11,252 bases of DNA from JBAROU01 sp049642385. GTDB taxonomy: Bacteria; Chloroflexota; Dehalococcoidia; DSTF01; RBG-16-68-14. The stretch lies in contig JBAROU010000082.1 in assembly GCA_049642385.1 (NCBI GenBank), forward strand, positions 1-11,252. The letters are read 5' to 3'. Each line of letters opens with the position of its first letter. The first letter of the stretch is position 1. The position numbers were made by a program, and so were the translations under genes. Positions 1 to 5,987 of this stretch are shown here, one piece after another. Below the pieces are notes generated by a model. It had not been told where the DNA came from. It was given only the letters and a program-made list of their open reading frames with translations, and did not search any database.

Positions 1-271
1 CTACAAGGTGGCGTAGCCGGGGATCGCAGGTCGCGGGTGGCAGCATCATGCTCTGATGATACGTCGGGCCGTGGCAAAGCGCAGAGGGTGCGGTGGCGCT
101 GGGGCGGGTAGGTGGCGCGGATCAGTCGCGTCCGCGGCCCCACTTCAGCGATAAGCCCTCGAAGTCCTACACGGCTCACAATACGACCAGGCCACGACCA
201 TCGGCAGTGCCTTGCAAGAATCAGAACGCCCGTACTGGACGACCGCGCGTAAAGCAGCTGATCCATAGCAC
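1..271. other. Left flank, no recognisable gene
   Basis: I see no convincing gene, tRNA or other RNA here. The minus strand is open from an ATG at 266 to the left edge (about 88 codons), but its translation is rich in Arg, Pro and Trp with no family resemblance, so it is probably a chance frame in GC-rich DNA. The plus-strand frames close quickly: one stops after four codons (Tyr-Lys-Val-Ala), which could be the tail of a gene lying to the left, but four residues prove nothing. The stretch ends at the promoter that begins at 272. Confidence 0.4.
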
Positions 272-301
272 TTGACAAATCGTGACTTTCCGGTCGATAA
301 T
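272..301 (+). promoter_or_regulatory. Sigma-70-type promoter of the two-gene cassette
   Basis: A perfect -35 box TTGACA (272-277) is followed after 18 bases by GATAAT (296-301), five of six matches to the -10 consensus. Transcription would begin near 308, about 17 bases before the TTG start of the first gene. It is the best-matching promoter in the window and it sits exactly at the boundary where GC content falls. Confidence 0.7.
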
Positions 302-324
302 ATAGACGCTTCTGCCCAGCGGCT

Positions 325-1356
325 TTGCTGCGACGGTGGAAAGCTTCGAATGTCCGCGCTGTGGCCCTACGTCTGCAGTTGGTCGCGCAGGCGCCGCCGC
401 AAGAAGAAGCGTGGCATCCGCTGACCAGGGTTCTTGCACAAGAAGTCATAAGTAGGCGCGCCGCTGGTGCGCCTCTTATACATTTGGCGACTATCTATTG
501 GCACTCTTCCAAGGAAACAGGTGTGATCAACAGCTCAATAGACTGGATAGCCCTCGCGCAGGAGAGCCTCGAAGAGCTGGGAGGCAAGCAGTTCTATGTA
601 CCCGGCGCAAAGCTGCACTCACACATAAGGGCGAAGGGAATCGAGAAGGGCCAGGATTTCCTGCAATACCTCAGAGGGAGGGGCGTGACATTCCGGCAGT
701 TCATGCAGGACGCGGGGGAGACGATCTCCGTCCGCGTTGCTCCGCCGCCCAGGACTGACATGCTGGTGGGATTTACAGGTGCAGCCGTGCGCGAGAGCGA
801 CCCGGAGAAACGACCAGCCAAGCAGTACCGAGAGGCGCTCAGGTTTCGTCGAGACGTTTACGGGGCGTTCACTCGCATAACGCCGGTTCCTTACCTGTAT
901 GATCCCGCTAATGACCTGTTCACAACAGAACCCCCAGAGGACGTTGATTGCTTGGAGGTTCCGGCCCTCGCGCTTGATTTGCTTCTAAACGAACGCAAGC
1001 AGTTCGCCGAATCCTTTGAACTGGAATCTGTTCGCAATGAACTGCTGAGGTCCATTGAGAAGTCTGCCAACCCGCTTGCAGCATTCCAGAAGGCCGTCTT
1101 AGACAACGGCCTCGCAGCTAGGTGGCACCAATTCAGTTATCAGATCGTCAGACGGCGAATCGAAGCCTGGGCACAGGATCATAAACTTCCTGTGCGCGAC
1201 GAGTGGTTTATGGCGCCTCGGGCAGAGACCCTAAGCACACCACAGGAGATTCTTGCAGAACTCGCGCATCACATGACAGACGAGGACGCTCGGAACCTCC
1301 TAGTTCCGCTCCGGGCCGTGGAACAGATGTATCACGGTTATCCCAGGCGCAGATGA
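325..1356 (+). CDS. Hypothetical protein with possible winged-helix (LOTUS-like) segment
   Basis: I do not recognise this 343-residue protein with confidence. It has no signal peptide or membrane segment and is probably cytoplasmic. Residues about 83-150 (ending Thr-Asp-Met-Leu-Val-Gly-Phe) follow the helix-helix-helix then beta-hairpin pattern of OST-HTH/LOTUS winged helices, which bind RNA or protein. This is a weak visual resemblance only. The C-terminal half (205-335) looks mainly helical and charged and ends in Arg-Arg-Arg. The frame is closed upstream by a stop at 298, so TTG at 325 is the earliest start. GTG at 361 and TTG at 379 are alternatives, and none has a good ribosome-binding site. 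It follows a strong promoter and is 19 bases ahead of the next gene, so the two are probably co-transcribed. Its GC content is about 50%, well below the genes to the right, which suggests horizontal acquisition. Confidence 0.65.
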   Translation: MLRRWKASNVRAVALRLQLVAQAPPQEEAWHPLTRVLAQEVISRRAAGAPLIHLATIYWHSSKETGVINSSIDWIALAQESLEELGGKQFYVPGAKLHSHIRAKGIEKGQDFLQYLRGRGVTFRQFMQDAGETISVRVAPPPRTDMLVGFTGAAVRESDPEKRPAKQYREALRFRRDVYGAFTRITPVPYLYDPANDLFTTEPPEDVDCLEVPALALDLLLNERKQFAESFELESVRNELLRSIEKSANPLAAFQKAVLDNGLAARWHQFSYQIVRRRIEAWAQDHKLPVRDEWFMAPRAETLSTPQEILAELAHHMTDEDARNLLVPLRAVEQMYHGYPRRR

Positions 1357-1375
1357 CCGCTAGCGACTGCGTGCG

Positions 1376-2092
1376 GTGCCGCGACTCATTCTCGCCGGTA
1401 TCTCTCGGGGCCGTGCCCAGGCACAATCAGGGTACGCGCCCCAGTTCCCAGGCTGGGAACCGCCCATCATTATTCCCTCACGCTACGACAGGCCGATCCT
1501 AGGGAGCTGCTGGCAGGAAGTCTTGGCTCGTGCCGATGAAGCTGGGCACGATGGCGCACATATAGTCGCCGTCCATACACCTGAATCAGGGCGCAAGGAC
1601 TTCGAGAACGCCGTGTTCGCTCGACACCGGCTGGTCTGGCTCGACACTAGAGATATGTTCAACCTGTATGGAACGCCAGAGTTTACTGACCAGCTCCTTG
1701 CGCCTATCGTAGAATTCGAGAAAGAGTGGCGGGCTTCGATCAGGCCTTCCCTTGCGTGTCCCCTGATGCTTCCGGGCTCTACGTTCAAGGCGGTAGGCAA
1801 GCCCGCTGAGATCTGGCGGCGTGCGCAGCATGTGCGCATCAGCTTTGACAGCCTGGACAACGTCAAAGGGTTCGTTAAGCTGTTTCGGGAGCGTTACTAC
1901 AAAGGTGATGGAGTTTGGGTAGACGAAGGGGGAACTGAGTACACCAGAGATAAGAGCGGTCACCGCATCCACACGCCTGCTGAACGACGCTGGAAATACA
2001 CTGTTGATGTCTCCGAGGGCGTTCACTTCGACATGATCGACCGACATACCAATAAACACGAAAACATCGACTGTCATGGTCACATCCTCTGA
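1376..2092 (+). CDS. Hypothetical protein, second gene of the cassette
   Basis: This 238-residue protein matches no family I can name. It starts with GTG 19 bases after the previous stop, and a stop at 1361 limits any upstream extension to four codons. No signal peptide or membrane helix is visible. Residues about 44-95 (a Trp-Gln-Glu-Val-Leu helix, a hydrophobic strand Ile-Val-Ala-Val, then Leu-Val-Trp-Leu-Asp-Thr-Arg-Asp-Met-Phe) recall the C-terminal half of small phage-type PD-(D/E)xK nucleases. The acidic catalytic core expected before it is not visible, so this is a guess. The last 60 residues are rich in His, Asp and Arg (including His-Phe-Asp-Met-Ile-Asp and Cys-His-Gly-His) and could bind metal. 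GC content is about 48-52%, as in its partner. An imperfect hairpin follows the stop codon directly. Confidence 0.6.
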   Translation: MPRLILAGISRGRAQAQSGYAPQFPGWEPPIIIPSRYDRPILGSCWQEVLARADEAGHDGAHIVAVHTPESGRKDFENAVFARHRLVWLDTRDMFNLYGTPEFTDQLLAPIVEFEKEWRASIRPSLACPLMLPGSTFKAVGKPAEIWRRAQHVRISFDSLDNVKGFVKLFRERYYKGDGVWVDEGGTEYTRDKSGHRIHTPAERRWKYTVDVSEGVHFDMIDRHTNKHENIDCHGHIL

Positions 2093-2130
2093 GGGCTGCT
2101 GCTTGACCGTGCGTTATCCGTCAACAGCCC
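2093..2130 (+). terminator. Hairpin directly after the cassette stop codon
   Basis: GGGCTG (2093-2098) pairs with CAGCCC (2125-2130), and TTGAC (2103-2107) pairs with GTCAA (2120-2124). This gives an 11-bp stem with a 4-base bulge and a 12-base loop, starting at the base after the stop codon. It is followed by a run of C rather than T, so it is not a classical intrinsic terminator. It may end transcription with Rho or protect the mRNA end. Confidence 0.35.
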
Positions 2131-2338
2131 CCCCCGCCCGGGAAGGAACTGAACGAGGGGTAGAAAGTAGCCTCGCAGATTGAAACCGAGTGCGGTGGCG
2201 CGGCGGAGCGCGGAGGACGAGCTGAGTTGCCTAAGTGCGCGATGAGCGCAAGAATGTCCGATAGCAGCTGGCACGTCCATCGCGAGCAGTGCCACGACGA
2301 AACTTCACCGCTGACGGAGGTAATCCAGCGAAAGCGCC

Positions 2339-2872
2339 ATGAATCTCCGAACAGCGCTACCCGCCGACGCCGAGTCGATCGCGCGGCTGCACGCAGCGAG
2401 CTGGCGCACGGCGTACCGCGGCATATACCGCGACGAGTACCTGGACGGCGACATCGTCGAGGAGCGGATGGATGTGTGGAAGCAGCGCTTTGCGTCGCCA
2501 GCGGACAACCAGTACGTCCTCCTTGCGACGGAAGGCGACGATCTCCTGGGGTTCGTGTGTGTGTACGGGAACCGTGATGCGCGCTGGGGTACGTTGGTGG
2601 ACAACCTTCACGTTCGCCTCGATCAGCAGGGCCGTGGGCTGGGGCGTCGTCTGCTGGGGGCGAGCGCGATCTGGAGCCGCGAGCGCTATCCAGATGCGCT
2701 CTTGCATCTCTGGGTCCTGGATGCCAACGCGAAGGCTCGGCGCTTTTACGAACTGCTCGGGGCCGAGCAACAGGAGTCAGCGGTTAGTGAGCCGCCGGGC
2801 GGCGGCAGCGTTACCGGCTGGCGTTACGTCTGGTTCTCGATCGATCCGTTGCTGGCGCACACGGCTGGCTAG
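2339..2872 (+). CDS. GNAT-family N-acetyltransferase
   Basis: This is a cytoplasmic enzyme predicted to transfer an acetyl group from acetyl-CoA to an amine; the substrate cannot be read from sequence. The 177 residues are normal for a single GNAT domain. The N-terminus (Arg-Thr-Ala-Leu-Pro-Ala-Asp-Ala-Glu-Ser-Ile-Ala) is the usual first strand and helix. Motif A lies at 88-106, with the acetyl-CoA pyrophosphate loop Gln97-Gly-Arg-Gly100-Leu-Gly102. Motif B, Asn130-Ala-Lys-Ala-Arg-Arg-Phe-Tyr-Glu138, is also typical. An in-frame stop at 2321 makes ATG 2339 the first possible start; GGAGG at 2316-2320 lies 18 bases upstream, rather far. The gene stands alone, converging on the secreted-protein gene at 2932. 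GC content returns to the high value of the rest of the window. Confidence 0.88.
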   Translation: MNLRTALPADAESIARLHAASWRTAYRGIYRDEYLDGDIVEERMDVWKQRFASPADNQYVLLATEGDDLLGFVCVYGNRDARWGTLVDNLHVRLDQQGRGLGRRLLGASAIWSRERYPDALLHLWVLDANAKARRFYELLGAEQQESAVSEPPGGGSVTGWRYVWFSIDPLLAHTAG

Positions 2873-2875
2873 CGC

Positions 2876-2904
2876 GGCAGGGCGCCCGGCCGTGCGCCCC
2901 TACG
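2876..2904. repeat. Palindromic intergenic repeat (type II), copy 1
   Basis: GGGCGC (2880-2885) pairs with GCGCCC (2894-2899) around an 8-base loop. It lies between two convergent genes, 7 bases after the acetyltransferase stop, and could serve both as a terminator. There is no T-run. The minus strand reads CGTAGGGGCG...CGCCC, the same frame of bases as the palindrome at 5441-5469, so the two look like members of one dispersed REP-like family. Confidence 0.55.
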
Positions 2905-2931
2905 ACGTTGGTGGTCGTGAGGCTACGCTCT

Positions 2932-3654
2932 CTACGGCGTAGGCTTTACCTGGCCGAAGTGCTGGACGACCTGGAAGATGTCCGTGACGGAGACCTGACC
3001 GGAGTCGTCGATGTCCCATGGGAAGATGTTGTCGCAGTTGATGACGAGGTTCTCCGGGGCCTGGAGGTTGTACGCCTGGGCGTTGTTATCGGCGACGAGG
3101 AAGGTGTCGATGTACGTGAGGGTGACGGCCTCGGTGGTTTTGTGGGACGGGCAGACGAGGTCGACCTCGGCGACGAGGCCTTCGTAGGTCCACTCACTGT
3201 TCGCAAAACAGGCGGTTAGGTAGGTGCGATTTTCGCCCGGCAGGTACTGCTGCTCGTCAGGGCTCTCGTAATTGAGGTCCGGCAGCGGCGCACACTCGTT
3301 GGCCTGGTCTTGAAAGGTGAGGCCGGCGGAGTAGTGCATGCTGAGTGTGATGACGCGGTAGCCGTGGTCGCCGTTCGTGTTGCTATCGGGGAGGCCGGAG
3401 ATGTCGTTGAGGAACACCTGGACGGTAAACGGCTGGCCCGGGTGGACGATGCAGACGGGCGCGCCGGGGCCAGACTGGCAGCCCTGGGTGACAGCGGCGC
3501 CCGGTGCGATGGCGAACGTCACATCGTAGCTGGCCAAGATGGGTGGCGGCTGCAGGCCGGCGTGCGCGCTATCGTGGCCCGATAGCGGGACGAGGGCGAG
3601 CGCCAACGCGCTCGCGAACACGAGACTCCAGCGACTACGCAATCGAACGTTCAC
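2932..3654 (-). CDS. Secreted cohesin-like protein with dockerin-like C-terminus (paralogue A)
   Basis: This is an exported protein of unknown ligand. Residues 1-32 form a signal peptide (Arg-rich start, Leu/Ala core, cleavage likely after Ala-His-Ala32). Residues about 43-205 look like a cohesin-type beta sandwich: 'CIVHPGQPFTVQVFL' (68-82) matches the conserved early strands. Six cysteines (59, 68, 121, 149, 168, 207) match those of the next gene and suggest three disulfides. The tail carries one calcium loop, Asp214-x-Asp216-x-Ser218-x-Gln220-x-Ser222-x-x-Asp225, followed by a helix, as in half of a dockerin. GTG at 3654 was chosen because AGAAGGAGG lies 6 bases upstream; a longer frame from TTG 3675 would place that site inside the gene. 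It lies downstream of paralogue B on the same strand, with a strong hairpin between them. Confidence 0.85.
   Translation of the reverse strand: MNVRLRSRWSLVFASALALALVPLSGHDSAHAGLQPPPILASYDVTFAIAPGAAVTQGCQSGPGAPVCIVHPGQPFTVQVFLNDISGLPDSNTNGDHGYRVITLSMHYSAGLTFQDQANECAPLPDLNYESPDEQQYLPGENRTYLTACFANSEWTYEGLVAEVDLVCPSHKTTEAVTLTYIDTFLVADNNAQAYNLQAPENLVINCDNIFPWDIDDSGQVSVTDIFQVVQHFGQVKPTP
2948..2997 (-). repeat. 50-bp direct repeat, copy in paralogue A
   Basis: Every base matches 3833-3882. The repeat encodes the core of the dockerin-like tail, with no synonymous difference over about 17 codons. Differences begin at once on both sides, including synonymous ones in the last codons. Confidence 0.9.
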
Positions 3655-3660
3655 GGCGCG

Positions 3661-3669
3661 CCTCCTTCT
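3661..3669 (-). promoter_or_regulatory. Ribosome-binding site that fixes the start of paralogue A
   Basis: On the minus strand this reads AGAAGGAGG, a full Shine-Dalgarno sequence 6 bases before GTG 3654. It rules out the upstream TTG at 3675 as the start. Confidence 0.8.
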
Positions 3670-3749
3670 GTTCAAGCGGCATATCGGTCGCTCGATAGCT
3701 TAGCGGAGACCGCGGGCACGAGCAGGCGACGCTATGCGCGTGAGTGCAA

Positions 3750-3782
3750 ACGGCCGGCGCTCCGCTGGGGAGCGCCGGCCGT
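3750..3782 (-). terminator. Strong hairpin downstream of paralogue B
   Basis: The 14-base arms at 3750-3763 and 3769-3782 are perfectly complementary and very GC-rich, with a 5-base loop. On the minus strand the stem is followed by TTT only, so the U-run is short. It lies 34 bases after the stop of paralogue B and before paralogue A, so it probably separates their transcripts or lowers read-through. Confidence 0.7.
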
Positions 3783-3816
3783 GAATGACGCAGCGTGGGG
3801 CGGAGGCCCAGGCCCG

Positions 3817-4578
3817 CTAGGGCGTGGGCTTCACCTGGCCGAAGTGCTGGACGACCTGGAAGATGTCCGTGACGGAGACCTGGCCGCTTGTGTCGACGTC
3901 CCAGGGAAAGACGTTATCGCAGTTGACGACGATCGTCTCCGCGGGGCCGGCCTCGCGGACCGGATCACCGTTCTCGTCGATGATGTAGGTATCGTCCAGG
4001 AACTCCGTGCCCGGGACGAGCGTGATCGTTTCTTTGCTCTTGAACGCCGGGCAGTTGAAATCGACGCGGAAGAGGCGGCCGGTGTAGACGACTTCATTGC
4101 CTACCTGAAGACAGGCCCAGGTCAGCTGGCCGAGCGCCTCGTAGTATTCAGGGCTAAAGAAACAGCCACCGATGGAGTTTATCGGAGGCGGCTTGACGGT
4201 GAGCCCTGGCGAATAGTCGAGCTCAACGGCCATGTCAACGTAGCCTGCGACGGTGCTTGCGTCTACGTCCGGGAGGGCCGGCAAGGCATCGAGATACACT
4301 TCGAGCGTGAACGAATCGCCCGGGTGGACGATGCACTTGTAATCAGGGACGAGCGAATCGCAATTGTTCTTGAGAACGCCGCTCGAGCTGAACACGGCGA
4401 TGTTGATATCGAGGCTTGGACTGGGCCCCGAGATTGCCCTCCCGCCTTCGCCCCGGTCGGGTTGGCCGGCGGCAGCGGGCGCGACCGCGTCGCCGCTGAG
4501 GACGAGCGCGAGGGCGAGCGCCACGAGGCCGGCGAGCATCGTTCTCCAGTTGGGGCGCATCCTGGCTAGTCGTATCAT
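3817..4578 (-). CDS. Secreted cohesin-like protein with dockerin-like C-terminus (paralogue B)
   Basis: This is an exported 253-residue protein with the same plan as paralogue A. Residues 1-37 form a signal peptide (core 14-28, cleavage likely near Ala-Ala-Ala37). A short Gly/Pro/Ser-rich linker runs to about 55. The cohesin-like body (56-218) contains 'CIVHPGDSFTLEVYL' (82-96). Six cysteines (73, 82, 139, 156, 176, 220) correspond to those of paralogue A; the first pair is nine residues apart in both. The tail has a calcium loop with Asp227, Asp229, Ser231, Gln233, Ser235 and Asp238, and ends in the same Gly-Gln-Val-Lys-Pro-Thr-Pro. ATG 4578 has GGAAGG 6 bases upstream; Met7 is a less likely start. 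Outside the shared motifs the two bodies have diverged widely, so the duplication is old except at the 3' end. A cell-surface or extracellular assembly role is inferred. Confidence 0.85.
   Translation of the reverse strand: MIRLARMRPNWRTMLAGLVALALALVLSGDAVAPAAAGQPDRGEGGRAISGPSPSLDINIAVFSSSGVLKNNCDSLVPDYKCIVHPGDSFTLEVYLDALPALPDVDASTVAGYVDMAVELDYSPGLTVKPPPINSIGGCFFSPEYYEALGQLTWACLQVGNEVVYTGRLFRVDFNCPAFKSKETITLVPGTEFLDDTYIIDENGDPVREAGPAETIVVNCDNVFPWDVDTSGQVSVTDIFQVVQHFGQVKPTP
3833..3882 (-). repeat. 50-bp direct repeat, copy in paralogue B
   Basis: Identical to 2948-2997. It codes for the second half of the calcium loop and the following helix (Val-Ser-Val-Thr-Asp-Ile-Phe-Gln-Val-Val-Gln-His-Phe-Gly). 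Confidence 0.9.
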
Positions 4579-4622
4579 GTCATTCCTTCCTTTCGCTGTA
4601 GAGATCCTTCCCTATCAGGCCG

Positions 4623-4651
4623 ATGCTACCAGAACGCCCTCAGATGATCAA
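4623..4651 (-). promoter_or_regulatory. Promoter of paralogue B
   Basis: On the minus strand, TTGATC (4651-4646) is followed after 17 bases by TAGCAT (4628-4623), preceded by an extended TGG. The start of transcription would be near 4616, leaving a leader of about 38 bases that carries the GGAAGG ribosome-binding site. It is divergent from the rph promoter. Confidence 0.55.
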
Positions 4652-4696
4652 TAGCGTTGGCAACTTATCACTTCCGACCGTTTCGTCAACGTTCGA

Positions 4697-4705
4697 TGGT
4701 ATACT
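4697..4705 (+). promoter_or_regulatory. Extended -10 promoter of rph, probably leaderless
   Basis: TGG-TATACT is an extended -10 element with no clear -35. Only seven bases separate TATACT (4700-4705) from ATG 4713, so transcription should begin at or next to the A of the start codon. There is no ribosome-binding site, which agrees with a leaderless mRNA. Confidence 0.6.
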
Positions 4706-4712
4706 CGCAGGC

Positions 4713-5438
4713 ATGGCACGCATCGATGGCAGGAAGCCAGACGAGCTGCGCCCGGTGCGCATCGAGACGGGCTATTTGCCGTGGGCAGAGGGATCGGCGC
4801 TGATCAACCTGGGCGGGACGCAGGTGCTCTGCGCTGCGACGGTCGAGGACCGACAGCCGCAGTTCTTGCGGGGCACGGGCTCCGGGTGGGTGACGGCGGA
4901 GTACGGGATGCTCCCTCGTTCGACGATGCAGCGCACGGGCCGGGAGGCGGCGACGGGCCGGCCGAGCGGGCGATCGCAGGAGATCCAGCGCCTGATCGGT
5001 CGTGCGCTGCGCGCGGTGACGAATCTGGACATCCTGGGCGAGCGCACCATCACGCTTGACTGCGACGTGCTGAAGGCGGATGGCGGCACGCGGACGGCGT
5101 CGATCACGGGCGCGTACGTGGCGCTGCACCAGGCGTTCGAGAAGCTCGTCGCGAATGGGAAGCTATCGGCGGTGCCGATGTCGACGGCCGTCGCGGCGAC
5201 AAGCGTGGGCATCGTCGAGGGCGTGGCGCTGCTGGACTTGTGCTACGAAGAAGACGCCCGCGCGCAGGTCGACTTCAACGTCGTAATGACGGGTGACGGG
5301 CGGATCGTGGAGGTGCAGGGGACGGCGGAGGACGAGCCGTTTACGCGTCGCGAGATGGATGATCTGTTGTCGCTGGGTGAGGCGGGCATCCGGCAGCTGC
5401 TGGAGGCACAGCAAGCGGTGTTGGCGGGCGGCACGTAG
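4713..5438 (+). CDS. rph: Ribonuclease PH
   Basis: This is a phosphate-dependent 3'-to-5' exoribonuclease that trims the 3' ends of tRNA precursors and other RNAs, acting as a cytoplasmic hexameric ring. The 241 residues match the usual length. Family hallmarks are MARIDGRKPDELRPVRIETG at the N-terminus, TAEYGMLPRST (61-71), GRSQEIQRLIGRALR (86-100) and KADGGTRTA (121-129). Arg87 and Thr126-Arg127 correspond to the phosphate-binding residues, and Asp181 and Asp187 (in EEDARAQVD) to the metal-binding pair. The reading frame is open to 4623, but ATG 4713 was chosen because it gives the conserved family N-terminus and follows a -10 box by exactly 7 bases. It diverges from paralogue B and converges on the HIT gene. 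The nucleotide-pyrophosphatase gene often found beside rph is not here. Confidence 0.97.
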   Translation: MARIDGRKPDELRPVRIETGYLPWAEGSALINLGGTQVLCAATVEDRQPQFLRGTGSGWVTAEYGMLPRSTMQRTGREAATGRPSGRSQEIQRLIGRALRAVTNLDILGERTITLDCDVLKADGGTRTASITGAYVALHQAFEKLVANGKLSAVPMSTAVAATSVGIVEGVALLDLCYEEDARAQVDFNVVMTGDGRIVEVQGTAEDEPFTRREMDDLLSLGEAGIRQLLEAQQAVLAGGT

Positions 5439-5440
5439 AC

Positions 5441-5469
5441 GGGCGGGCGATTCACGAATCGCCCTTACG
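5441..5469. repeat. Palindromic intergenic repeat (type II), copy 2
   Basis: GGGCGATTC (5445-5453) and GAATCGCCC (5456-5464) are perfect complements separated by two bases. It lies 6 bases after the rph stop and 30 bases from the HIT gene stop, so it could act as a two-way terminator, although only TT follows. The outer bases match the palindrome at 2876-2904 while the inner arms differ. Confidence 0.65.
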
Positions 5470-5494
5470 CGCATGCGGGGTGGCGAAGCACCGA

Positions 5495-5818
5495 CTACGC
5501 GTATTCGCCCAAAAACGTGCCGCCGAGGACATGGATGTGGCCGTGCGGCTGGCTCTGCATGGCGTCGTGGCCGACGTTGGAGAGGAGCCGGAAGCCGTTG
5601 GGGCAGTGCTTGACGCCCATTTCGAGGGCGACGGCGCCGACACGGGACATGTTTAGCCACAGCTCTTCCTGCGAGACATGCTCCTTGGGCACGACGAGGA
5701 GCATGACAGGCACCCAGTGGAGCCGGTTGCGGAAGACCAGCACGTCGTCGTCCTCGAAGAGGATGTCGGCGGGCTCCTCACGGGAGACGATGCGGCAGAA
5801 GGTGCAGTAGGTGGACAT
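5495..5818 (-). CDS. HIT-family nucleotide hydrolase or transferase
   Basis: This is a small cytoplasmic HIT (histidine triad) protein; relatives cleave or transfer nucleoside monophosphates from substrates such as AMP-lysine, ADP-sugars or dinucleoside polyphosphates. The exact substrate cannot be told. The triad is clear: Gln90-Pro-His92-Gly-His94-Ile-His96-Val-Leu, with His94 or its neighbour as nucleophile by family analogy. Cys5-x-x-Cys8 and His47 (Pro-Lys-Glu-His) are the zinc ligands seen in zinc-containing HIT proteins. At 107 residues it is on the short side, close to HINT-type members. ATG 5818 has no ribosome-binding site but lies 7 bases after TACAAT, as for rph. It converges on rph, with a palindrome between the stops. 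Confidence 0.9.
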   Translation of the reverse strand: MSTYCTFCRIVSREEPADILFEDDDVLVFRNRLHWVPVMLLVVPKEHVSQEELWLNMSRVGAVALEMGVKHCPNGFRLLSNVGHDAMQSQPHGHIHVLGGTFLGEYA

Positions 5819-5825
5819 TGGGACG

Positions 5826-5831
5826 ATTGTA
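5826..5831 (-). promoter_or_regulatory. -10 element of the HIT gene, probably leaderless
   Basis: On the minus strand TACAAT (one mismatch to TATAAT) ends 7 bases before the ATG at 5818. No good -35 box is visible. The spacing puts the transcription start at the start codon. Confidence 0.5.
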
Positions 5832-5987
5832 GAGCAGTTCGAAGTCGCGTGCTATTGCTGCTCTGGCGTGTGATGGTCGACACGATCTTGACGAAGCTGG
5901 GCGGGGGCGGTAGGTTCTAAGCCACCTGGTAACCGGCCTGTGAGAGCCGCGTCTCCATTTAGGCGGTATCGATAGCGAAATCGGATC

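Noticed and set aside
1..266. Minus-strand open frame of about 88 codons running off the left edge
   Set aside because: The composition is Arg/Pro/Trp-rich with no family resemblance, there is no ribosome-binding site, and GC-rich DNA often has such open frames by chance.
336..455. 39-codon frame with a zinc-ribbon-like start (Phe-Glu-Cys-Pro-Arg-Cys-Gly)
   Set aside because: Only one Cys pair is present, the rest is low complexity, and it overlaps the longer cassette gene in another frame. It could be a chance motif or a relic of a transposase N-terminus, but nothing else supports that.
2150..2260. Stretch resembling a T-box antiterminator (GCGGTGGCGCGG)
   Set aside because: It differs from the T-box consensus GGGTGGNACCGCG at several key bases, there is no specifier stem or terminator, and the gene downstream is an acetyltransferase.
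3781..4569. 262-codon plus-strand frame opposite paralogue B
   Set aside because: It is the mirror of a gene with signal peptide, ribosome-binding site and promoter; its own sequence is Asp/Glu/Arg-rich shadow coding.
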